A DNA stretch of 64,000 bases, taken from NCBI GenBank assembly GCA_910578185.1, contig CAJTPN010000008.1, positions 1-64,000 of the forward strand, given 5' to 3'. Under the pieces are notes generated by a model that was not told the origin of the DNA, did no database searches, and worked only from the letters and a program-made list of their open reading frames with translations. Source of the DNA: an uncultured Acetatifactor sp. (GTDB lineage: Bacteria; Bacillota; Clostridia; Lachnospirales; Lachnospiraceae). A program made the position numbers and the translations under genes. The stretch's first letter is position 1; each line of letters opens with the position of its first letter. Positions 52,062 to 60,195 of this stretch are shown here, piece by piece.

Positions 52062-54806
52062 TCACTTCCACAGTCCCATCCTTGCAATCAGGCGGCTTCT
52101 CTGACCGGCATTTTTCAACACCTTACGGCAGGATACCTTTCGTATCTTGCGGTTGTTGTAAAGGAAACGCAGTAATGTCAATATCCACAGCATTGGCAGC
52201 AGCAAAATAATCCCGCTTGCTTTAGGGTAATTAAGACATGTCTGATGGTGAAATTCCCTGACATAACCAAACAAACCGGCACTGCGCAGAATCACCATTC
52301 GTTCCGAAGCGGATTTTCCAAATTCCTCCGCCTCCAACACATCCGCCATAAAGTCCGACACCGCCTCTTCTTCCGCCATAATCTCCATCCAATCTACTTT
52401 GGTCCGATCCAATCCAAGATATTTACAACATGCGGCGGTAACGGTATCGGAAAATCCCTTAATCCCGCTATCCTCCACCAACATGAGATATTGCTTTCGT
52501 TCCTCCCAATCCACTTCATGACTCCAGAACATCACCCAGTCATACAGAAGCTTCAGCCCAAAGCCCGCACGCAAAAAATGCTGAAGCATATGAAGCAGCA
52601 GTTCATACGCGTGGTAGCACGGCCCAAGAATAGGCAGTTTCACACCCATAATATCCGCCCTGACCACATGCTGTCTGCAATTTGCCAACGTGTGTTTGAG
52701 ATACCCGTTTATCATTTTATTATCAAAAGGCTCGGACAACATAGTGTGAAGCTCCACCGCAATCCCCTCTCCCGATGCAAATACCACATGATGTAAAGTG
52801 AGCTGTCTTTCCTCTACACTGCAGCCGCACTTCTCCAAAATGCCGCACGCCTCCTCCAATCTGTCCGGATTCAAAAGCAGCAGATCCACATCTCCAGACT
52901 TGCGCAGCTCCGGCACCGGATAATAAGACGCCGTACCCACCCCCTTTAATATCACAACGGGAATTCCGGCGGCCTCCAGCCTGCCTGTCAGATATTTACA
53001 TAAGAACAGCAAATGATAACTCTGCATGACTGTCTGCCTTGCAGACTTTTCAGTCTCCGCTCTGACAGAAGCCGGCACACTGTCCCCAGCCTCTGTCAGG
53101 GGACCATGGAACAGGGACAGAACACTGTGGCGCTTTGCCATGGCGGAAAGCCTGTTCCAGTCCACCGAACCGCAGGAAGATACCGGCTTCCCCTGCAGCA
53201 GCAAGAGCATGCAAGCCTCCTCCGCCCCAAACTCCGTATTCTCCTCCATACACCTATCCCTCCCCTGTCCGGCATGCCGTTTACGCTGCAAAAGCCCCCT
53301 TGCCTTACGGGTCAACATCCGAAATTCTTTCGTCCGATGGTATAGCAGAAAATAAACCAGATTTATCACGCAAAAACATATGGGTAGCCTAAAAAAACAG
53401 ACCTTCCAAAAGCTCCCCGAAATCCCCCGGCACAGATAATCCAATCCCGCCCACATCAAAATTGTAACCGCTGCATACAGGGCATAGCGCAGGAAATATC
53501 TCCTTGAAGATACTTTCAACCGATGCTTATACAGCATAAAGGGTTCCACCCACAGGGATGTGGTCACCGTGCTCACCAGCGTACCAAGGAAAATCCCCAC
53601 CACGCCAAGGAACCTGCCAAGTATCACTGACGCCACAAGGTTGATGGCTGCCTCTACAAGCGCCACATACCGGTCATACCAGAATAGCCCCATAGAATTG
53701 CGAAATACCAAAATGGCCTGCCGCATCCCCACCAGATAAAAGTTCAGGCACAGAACCAATGTCACTTCTCGTGGAAACACATACCGGGCGCCAAAGCTGA
53801 AACTTACAAAGCTGTCAATCAATTCAAAGAGACAGATTGCCGAAAGCCCGGAAATCCACTGGGCTACAAAAAAAGCCGCCTCAAAGACCTTCCTCACATG
53901 GTCTCCGTCCTCTTCCCTTGCCCCCAAATTACCCACGCTAGCGGTGATTCCTACAAAAAGCTGTTCCAAAACCTGACGCACGGAACCGATCACAAGATAA
54001 TAATTGGAATACAGACCGGTACTGGTAATCCCCACCAGTGAAGAAAGCAGAAGATTATCTGTATTGTTCACAAGCACACTTCCGATCTTATGCATCAGCA
54101 TGGCACGGATATTCCGAAAGATAGCACCACGCTCCTCTCCGGAAAGCTTTTGGACATTTTTTTCTTTTAAATAGGGATACATCCTTTCCGCTTTTCCAGA
54201 GATAGAGATATTGTTCACTATGGTACAACCAATTTGGATCAGCACAAAAAGCAGAAAATTACCAGTGAACAGCAATACGGCAATCTGCATTCCATTCTGC
54301 AGAATCAAAAACATTGTCTGATACAGTGTGCTGATATAGCTGAGTTGATGGGCGTCTATCAGGGTCTTTTTATAGATCAAAAGATAAGAAAGCACTGAAT
54401 TGAGCAGGTATAAAAGATATATGACGGGCAGATGGGCAATCTGCGTATCTCCCTTGACCAGCACATCCAGAAAAGGCAGTACAAACAGTCCCCCGCATAG
54501 CACCACAAGCGCCACCAATCTGTATAATTGTCTGTACAACCTTACCAAAGCTTTCTGCTTTTCCACATTCTTCCCGGCAATGGGTTTATACAAAGCATAC
54601 GTAATTGCCGTCCCCACCCCCAGCTCGGATAACGCCAGCACATTCAAAATATCCGTGAACAATCCGTTAATTCCCACATAAGCTTCACTGAACGTATGTG
54701 TAAATACAACTCTGGTAAAATATCCTGCCAAAATGGAAATCACCTTAGCCGCCATGGCAACGGTGGTATTCCTGGCAGAGTATTCCGTCCTGCTCTTTTC
54801 CGTCAC
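52062..54806 (-). CDS. Wzx-type flippase fused to a nucleotidyltransferase-fold domain
   Basis: 914-residue protein in one open frame. Residues 1-about 500 are a polysaccharide flippase of the MOP superfamily with 12-14 hydrophobic helices (TEKSRTEYSARNTTVAMAAK start, LNVLALSELGVGTAITYALYKP). Residues about 530-914 are a NTP_transf_5-like nucleotidyltransferase, with VVILKGVGTASYYP and the metal-binding GDVDLLLL at 637-644, followed by helices and a final hydrophobic segment. The start is a GTG at 54806 with GGAGG 7 bases upstream. An internal ATG at 53249 has its own GGAGGG, so a separate C-terminal product is possible. The flippase would move lipid-linked repeat units; the second domain's substrate is unknown. 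Confidence 0.82.
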   Translation of the reverse strand: MTEKSRTEYSARNTTVAMAAKVISILAGYFTRVVFTHTFSEAYVGINGLFTDILNVLALSELGVGTAITYALYKPIAGKNVEKQKALVRLYRQLYRLVALVVLCGGLFVLPFLDVLVKGDTQIAHLPVIYLLYLLNSVLSYLLIYKKTLIDAHQLSYISTLYQTMFLILQNGMQIAVLLFTGNFLLFVLIQIGCTIVNNISISGKAERMYPYLKEKNVQKLSGEERGAIFRNIRAMLMHKIGSVLVNNTDNLLLSSLVGITSTGLYSNYYLVIGSVRQVLEQLFVGITASVGNLGAREEDGDHVRKVFEAAFFVAQWISGLSAICLFELIDSFVSFSFGARYVFPREVTLVLCLNFYLVGMRQAILVFRNSMGLFWYDRYVALVEAAINLVASVILGRFLGVVGIFLGTLVSTVTTSLWVEPFMLYKHRLKVSSRRYFLRYALYAAVTILMWAGLDYLCRGISGSFWKVCFFRLPICFCVINLVYFLLYHRTKEFRMLTRKARGLLQRKRHAGQGRDRCMEENTEFGAEEACMLLLLQGKPVSSCGSVDWNRLSAMAKRHSVLSLFHGPLTEAGDSVPASVRAETEKSARQTVMQSYHLLFLCKYLTGRLEAAGIPVVILKGVGTASYYPVPELRKSGDVDLLLLNPDRLEEACGILEKCGCSVEERQLTLHHVVFASGEGIAVELHTMLSEPFDNKMINGYLKHTLANCRQHVVRADIMGVKLPILGPCYHAYELLLHMLQHFLRAGFGLKLLYDWVMFWSHEVDWEERKQYLMLVEDSGIKGFSDTVTAACCKYLGLDRTKVDWMEIMAEEEAVSDFMADVLEAEEFGKSASERMVILRSAGLFGYVREFHHQTCLNYPKASGIILLLPMLWILTLLRFLYNNRKIRKVSCRKVLKNAGQRSRLIARMGLWK

Positions 54807-54973
54807 AATGCTTCCTCCAACAACTCTGATATGCCACCCGGCAGCTTCCAGGCATTTCCTGCCTGCACGGAGCTTTACACTTTTGCAGTGCATGCCATCC
54901 ACCACGGTCCTGCAGATCCTGCCCCCCACGGAACTTACGACCTTTGCAATGCGGCCACATTCCGACGGTTCCA

Positions 54974-56302
54974 CTACACGGCGCTTAAGCGCCCCAGGAC
55001 AGCCCTCCCTTCTTCATCCGAAGCATTGGCAAACCGAATCCTTGCACCGTCCCGCTTTCTCTCCGCTTCCAGGCGCATCTCACAGTTACACAGCTCCACA
55101 TCACAAGCAAGCAGCCTTTTCTCACCGGCACACCACCCTTTCATCTCCCCGGCCGCCGCTCTTGCACACACCTGCCCGTCGTCTCCCACACACACCAGTA
55201 AAAGCGCCGCCTCCTGGTAAAAACTGCCAAAACCTACGTTTTCCACCAAAATTTCCATATGGCATTGACCACCGCCTTTTCCCGGCGACGCCGTCACTTT
55301 CCGGACTAAAAAGCGATACCCCAGATGTGCGCCCACATAGTCATATACACTTTTGCCGGCCCAGATACCTTCCGTCGAATATTTACATTGTCTCCAGATA
55401 TCCAGAACCTTACCGTCGTGTATTCTGTTTAAATACGTCACTTGCATCCGACGCAGATCCGCTATCACCTTCTCCGGCGTCAGTTCCCTTTGAAATTCAC
55501 TTCCGTAAACCGCTTCCCCACCGCTTGGCGCATATTGCCCAAGTTCTGTCTCAAATGCAAGCTCATCTTCTCTCTTCCACGGACTGTCCCAGGCGGCGGT
55601 CTCCCGGTTCTCCTGCCCAAAGGTCCCAAGATGACTTTCCGAGCCAAACATTCCATCGTCAAAAAGTCCCATCCGGTTTGGGACAACTTCCCTGCGTCCA
55701 TTTTGATTCATTTGCAGCATTCGCCAATATACCGGACGCCTGACAGCCAGATAGGTTTCCCCACATCTATAATAACGCAGCGCTTCTGCCATCTGTGCCA
55801 TCTTGTCCTCGGACAGGAAACGGGAAGTATGCATTTCTCCCCAGTTTCCAACCAACATCCCCTGGTACACAAAAATACAGGATGCATACCGCTCAAGAAC
55901 CCCGCCAATCTGACGAAGATGGGAAAGCACCTGAGAAAAGAAAAATGGCTCCCGCTCCATTGCCCTGCCCTCACGGTCATAGACTACCCTGAGAATCAAA
56001 TCATAACGCCTTTCCGAAAAGAACTCCAGGATCCGGCAGATACGTCCAAGCGCCTCTTCATCCAAATCCCGCTCCCTGTATTCCCCTATATCAATCAGAA
56101 CTAACGCCAATGTATCATTCCTGTTCAGGCACCACTCCAATTCGTCAAAATCCGGCTCTTTTGCCGCCTGAAATGTATGAATCTGATACCATCCTCTGAC
56201 AGGATTGGAAATATCCTCCGCCACCTCGGAATAATCTGCTTTATGAAACCGCCACTTTTTTCCGGACATACCAAGTCCCAGCTTATGAAATAACCCCTTC
56301 AT
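54974..56302 (-). CDS. DUF4874/DUF4832 protein in the exopolysaccharide operon
   Basis: 442-residue protein with the DUF4874 start (NPVRGWYQIHTF near residue 35) and a barrel-like N-terminal half (LVLIDIGEYRERDLDEEALGRI, FVYQGMLVGNWGEMHTSRF), then a beta-rich DUF4832-like C-terminus. The family looks like glycoside hydrolase barrels, with conserved acidic residues, but activity is not established. No signal peptide is visible even though relatives are often exported. I use the ATG at 56302; a start 21 bases upstream is also possible. It overlaps the end of the GT2 gene and could trim or modify the polymer. Confidence 0.75.
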   Translation of the reverse strand: MKGLFHKLGLGMSGKKWRFHKADYSEVAEDISNPVRGWYQIHTFQAAKEPDFDELEWCLNRNDTLALVLIDIGEYRERDLDEEALGRICRILEFFSERRYDLILRVVYDREGRAMEREPFFFSQVLSHLRQIGGVLERYASCIFVYQGMLVGNWGEMHTSRFLSEDKMAQMAEALRYYRCGETYLAVRRPVYWRMLQMNQNGRREVVPNRMGLFDDGMFGSESHLGTFGQENRETAAWDSPWKREDELAFETELGQYAPSGGEAVYGSEFQRELTPEKVIADLRRMQVTYLNRIHDGKVLDIWRQCKYSTEGIWAGKSVYDYVGAHLGYRFLVRKVTASPGKGGGQCHMEILVENVGFGSFYQEAALLLVCVGDDGQVCARAAAGEMKGWCAGEKRLLACDVELCNCEMRLEAERKRDGARIRFANASDEEGRAVLGRLSAV

Positions 56303-57059
56303 CCACCGTCCCCACATCCACATGAAATAATTTAACCCTGACCCATACCGCGATAATGGAAAACAACATTCGGAACATATAGATCACAGGCTTAATTCCT
56401 GAATGCATGCTGACACCTTCCGTTCTGGCATGCATCACCGCCGGCATTTCTTCCACGCAGAACCCCAGCAATAGCATCTGCATGATCATATTGGCATCAG
56501 GGTACTTATCGTCAAAGTGATTAAATCCCGCATAAAAGCAAAATGCTCTTCTGCTCAACCCCTGCAAGCCGGTGGTGGGATCCTGTATCTTCCTTCCCGC
56601 CTCCATGCGTATCATCATCCGAAACATACTGTAGGCGATCCTTTTAACCAAAGATATGGGATATGTTATACTTCCTTCCATAAAACGGGAGCCCAGCACA
56701 ATATCCGGACATCGGCCTTTTTCATCCGCCGTCTTCAGTTTCCGGTAGATTGGCAGTATATTGCACACATCGTGCTGCCCGTCCGCATCCATCTGAATCA
56801 GATAGCGGTAATCTTTGCCCATGGCATATTTATACCCCACCTGCAGTCCGCTTCCATAGCCCAGATTATACACATGATCTACCACCTTATGCCCACGGCT
56901 TCGCACGATATCCCCCGTATGATCCAAAGAAGCGTCATTCATCACCAGTATATCCGCTATTTCCGTAATCTCCGGCCGCTCCAGCTGATCCAGAAACGCA
57001 CCTATGTTTTTTCCCTCATTGTATGCGGGAATGATAATTAATAAATCTTTTTGCCCCAT
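56283..57059 (-). CDS. Family 2 glycosyltransferase, dolichol-phosphate mannosyltransferase-like
   Basis: 258-residue GT2 enzyme of the DPM1/GtrB type: LIIIPAYNEGKNIGAFLD, LVMNDASLDHTG, VYNLGYGSGLQVGYKYA and the metal-binding QMDADGQHD. It probably loads a sugar onto undecaprenyl phosphate. The C-terminal 60 residues are basic with one hydrophobic stretch. DUF2304 proteins, encoded just upstream, usually accompany this enzyme class, which supports the assignment. Confidence 0.9.
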   Translation of the reverse strand: MGQKDLLIIIPAYNEGKNIGAFLDQLERPEITEIADILVMNDASLDHTGDIVRSRGHKVVDHVYNLGYGSGLQVGYKYAMGKDYRYLIQMDADGQHDVCNILPIYRKLKTADEKGRCPDIVLGSRFMEGSITYPISLVKRIAYSMFRMMIRMEAGRKIQDPTTGLQGLSRRAFCFYAGFNHFDDKYPDANMIMQMLLLGFCVEEMPAVMHARTEGVSMHSGIKPVIYMFRMLFSIIAVWVRVKLFHVDVGTVDEGVIS

Positions 57060-57090
57060 TTGTCCCTCTCATCTGACCTGCCGTCTTACT

Positions 57091-58293
57091 CTATACCATA
57101 ATCGAAAGCAATCTTTCCATCTCCGAAGCCCCCGTAACTTCCTTATTGGAGGCAGCCTTCCCCAGACGGCTGCACTTTTTGGCATCTCCCAGAAGTTCTC
57201 TGATCCCCTGGCAAATTTGCTCTGAAGATAACTCGCACATCAATCCGTCCACATTATGTATCACCTGCTCCCGATTGCCGCTGCAGTCCGATACCAAAAT
57301 CGCTTTTCCCAGAATCTGTGCCTCCTGAATTGCAATACTCTTGCCCTCAAAGCGGCTTGCATGTACATACAAATCCGCCTGTGCCATATAGGGATAGGGA
57401 TTATCCACCGCACCCAACAGCAAAAAGTCCCGCTCCAATCCAAGTCTCCTGATCCTCTCCTCCAGAAACGCCCGCTGATCCCCTTCTCCCAGCACATACC
57501 ACCTTACCTGCTCCCCGCTGTCCTTTAAACGCTTCATTGCATCCACAGAAATCTCCAGCGCCTTCTGTGCCGTCAGTCTGCCCACAGTGAGGATTCGTTT
57601 TCCCATAAAGGCATCGGAAAATCCTCCCGGTAGCCTGGCCATCTCCATCACCCGTTCACGATTGAGCATATTATGGAACACCTCCGTCCGACTTTCGCAC
57701 TCCGGATATATGTTTAGAAACGAAGTCCTGACCTCATGAGATACAGTAAATATTCTGTCAAAATTCAGATAACAATCCCGATCCAATGCTCTGGTATAAC
57801 CTGCCTTTTCATAATCCACATGAATGAAAGCCGCCTTTGCCGACGCCTTTACATGGTCGGACACATAATAGGCGGAACCGCCCTCCAGAAAAGCCACCGC
57901 CAGATCATAACAGGTTTCAAAGCGCTGCCCGCCCTCGGACAGAACCCGCCACAACAGCTTGTCCGGCAGCAGTTTCCCTTTGGAAATCATTACCCACATA
58001 TTTTTCAACAGATAGGGCATACATTTCAGCACCGCCCCCCGACTGCACATGGCGCGCAATACCTGTAGCGCCAACGCTTTCTTGCCCTCCCTGCTTAAAA
58101 CCGAACAGTCTTTATAATGTCTGTTTAACAGTCTTACATGCCCCGGCAGCTCATGTACAAGCTCTCCCTGGTTCATCAGCACATACAGGGACACCCTGTG
58201 CTTTTGGGGTTCAAAATGCCGCAAAAGCTCCATCAGTGCCGTCTCAGCACCGGCACGCCCCAACGTGTTGATGACGATCAACACCTCTTTCAT
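57091..58293 (-). CDS. Family 4 glycosyltransferase
   Basis: 400-residue GT-B glycosyltransferase: NTLGRAGAETALMELL at the N-terminus, ILTVGRLTAQKALEISVDA in the hinge and HASRFEGKSIAIQEAQILGKAILVSD at the donor site. Start at 58293 overlaps the DUF2304 stop by ATGA, so the two are translationally coupled. Part of the Pel-type operon. Confidence 0.92.
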   Translation of the reverse strand: MKEVLIVINTLGRAGAETALMELLRHFEPQKHRVSLYVLMNQGELVHELPGHVRLLNRHYKDCSVLSREGKKALALQVLRAMCSRGAVLKCMPYLLKNMWVMISKGKLLPDKLLWRVLSEGGQRFETCYDLAVAFLEGGSAYYVSDHVKASAKAAFIHVDYEKAGYTRALDRDCYLNFDRIFTVSHEVRTSFLNIYPECESRTEVFHNMLNRERVMEMARLPGGFSDAFMGKRILTVGRLTAQKALEISVDAMKRLKDSGEQVRWYVLGEGDQRAFLEERIRRLGLERDFLLLGAVDNPYPYMAQADLYVHASRFEGKSIAIQEAQILGKAILVSDCSGNREQVIHNVDGLMCELSSEQICQGIRELLGDAKKCSRLGKAASNKEVTGASEMERLLSIMV

Positions 58294-58682
58294 AGAGTCA
58301 TTCCCTTCTCCTCCATACATGCCGCCAGTCTGTCCAACCGCTGTTTCATCTCCTCTTTCTCCTGGTTCAACAAAGATACCTGCATGGCCAGCTCCAGATT
58401 TTTGCGCATAAGCTCAGATACCCTGGTACTTAGGAAATATGCTCCGAAAATTACACAGAATGCAATCATGGACACCAGTAAAATTCCCGTTCCACTGATA
58501 TACCGGTTCCACTCTGTAGGACGAAGCAGTATTCCCGCCAGGATGATAATCAAGCTGATTAATCCCCAGGTAAGACAGAAGGGTTCCGTCATTCTTCTCT
58601 TCGCCAGGGAAGATACCGTGACAAAGAGCAGAAACACTCCCGCCACAATCACAATCAAACGCAATATATCCCCAGATTCCAT
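58290..58682 (-). CDS. DUF2304 membrane protein
   Basis: 130-residue protein with three hydrophobic helices (about 8-25, 40-55, 67-85) followed by a charged coiled coil (VSELMRKNLELAMQVSLLNQEKEEMKQ split over two heptad stretches). DUF2304 proteins commonly accompany undecaprenyl-phosphate glycosyltransferases and may hold them at the membrane. It starts 7 bases after PelG stops. Confidence 0.88.
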   Translation of the reverse strand: MESGDILRLIVIVAGVFLLFVTVSSLAKRRMTEPFCLTWGLISLIIILAGILLRPTEWNRYISGTGILLVSMIAFCVIFGAYFLSTRVSELMRKNLELAMQVSLLNQEKEEMKQRLDRLAACMEEKGMTL

Positions 58683-58689
58683 TTCTCCC

Positions 58690-60183
58690 CTATCCTTTCT
58701 CCTTTAACTTCCTGTTCTCATTCCTTGCCTTCTCAGGCCGGGGCGCCGTCCTCTCATATACCTTGTTAGCCGGTTTCTTTCCCTTGCCCCTCTTCAGTAT
58801 ATTTCCTGCACAGAAAATGTGTATATCCAGATTCTTTTCCATTACCCTGAGCCTGTAATAGGCAACGGCCCACCCGATGGCAGCTCCAAAGACCAGCCCA
58901 ATCCCATACCATATGGAGGACAGTTTTGTGGCTGCGAAACTGCCTGCAAGCGTCGCCGCAAAAAAACTCAGGGAAGTCATCACAGCTCCCCTCATGTCAT
59001 TATAGTAGTATTGAAAGATAATGGCTGCATACATGATAAACAATATAAAGTAACCTGCCGCAAGGCAAGGGTAAATACGCATGACCATTCCGCCAAAGCC
59101 AAACTGGGGCAGCAGAATAATACACAGGAAAAAGATCACTACGGATATAATAAACTGAATGCGCACCAAATTCATCAGCTCTTCTGCAAGCTGGCTGAAC
59201 ATTCTCTGTTTGGCATTTTCTATATCAATTCCTCTGCCTCCAATTACAGCCTCCGAATATCCCTTATAGCGCTCATGAAAATGCATTTCCACCCTGGAAA
59301 TGAAGATAACGCTGGCAGTAATATTGGTAAAGACGGCAATGCAGGTAGCCATATCATAGGTTGTCATACAGACAAAACTGTCCGCTACTACCATGCGCAT
59401 ATCTGTGGTCCAAAATACAAAATTATGAACATAAAGCCCGCTGGTATACAGGAAATTGGTCACCACCAACTGCCAATGCTTCTTAAAATATTGCAGCACT
59501 TCTCTATATTTACCGCTGTTTTCCCTGAAATAGCTTTTCACCAGCGCTAGTTCAAGACACCCTATCAGCAGAAAGCCCACGTCCAGAGATACCAGCATGG
59601 CATAGGTAACTTCCAAATGAAACAGATATACCAGCACCAGAGACAGCAGCACCGTCACCGCCATCCCGATCAGAAAAAAAACGGATATCTTTTTATAATC
59701 CTTGCATATACTCAAATACAACATGGTATAAAACACCAGAACCAGTGCGATAAAACCGCAATATCCTGCGAAGACAAAGAAAATATCCACGCCTCCCACA
59801 ATGTACTCTCGCGCGCAAAAGGGAATTCCCAGCAGACAGCTGAAAGCAACATTCATGATCAGCCCCACATAATAACAGGGCAGAATATCCTCATAGGTTT
59901 CATTGTATATAATATCCGACAAATATTTAGACAGCACGGCGTTAAATGGAGACGCCGTGAGAAGGGAAAAAATGAAAATATATAAAACCGTGCAGGAATA
60001 AAGCTCCCTGGCAGCATAACCAATCTTGGAAAAACCAAGGAGCGTCTGCATCAATAGTACCGCTATAATAACCAGAAACATGGGGGCTATGGTGATCACC
60101 ATACTGTACCCATAGCCAAACAGGTTGGTGGTTATCGTATTTTTGCTGAAGATTTTATTCAACCTTACGCCAATCCCAGCCAT
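58690..60183 (-). CDS. pelG: PelG-like exopolysaccharide transporter
   Basis: 497-residue multi-helix membrane protein of the PelG family (MOP superfamily), which moves Pel polysaccharide across the membrane with PelD and PelE. It begins MAGIGVRLNKIFSKNTITTN, as PelG proteins do, and has about twelve hydrophobic segments and a basic cytoplasmic tail (KRGKGKKPANKVYERTAPRP). AAGGAGG precedes the ATG. It starts 12 bases after pelF. Confidence 0.92.
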   Translation of the reverse strand: MAGIGVRLNKIFSKNTITTNLFGYGYSMVITIAPMFLVIIAVLLMQTLLGFSKIGYAARELYSCTVLYIFIFSLLTASPFNAVLSKYLSDIIYNETYEDILPCYYVGLIMNVAFSCLLGIPFCAREYIVGGVDIFFVFAGYCGFIALVLVFYTMLYLSICKDYKKISVFFLIGMAVTVLLSLVLVYLFHLEVTYAMLVSLDVGFLLIGCLELALVKSYFRENSGKYREVLQYFKKHWQLVVTNFLYTSGLYVHNFVFWTTDMRMVVADSFVCMTTYDMATCIAVFTNITASVIFISRVEMHFHERYKGYSEAVIGGRGIDIENAKQRMFSQLAEELMNLVRIQFIISVVIFFLCIILLPQFGFGGMVMRIYPCLAAGYFILFIMYAAIIFQYYYNDMRGAVMTSLSFFAATLAGSFAATKLSSIWYGIGLVFGAAIGWAVAYYRLRVMEKNLDIHIFCAGNILKRGKGKKPANKVYERTAPRPEKARNENRKLKEKG

Positions 60184-60195
60184 AGCCGAACCTCC

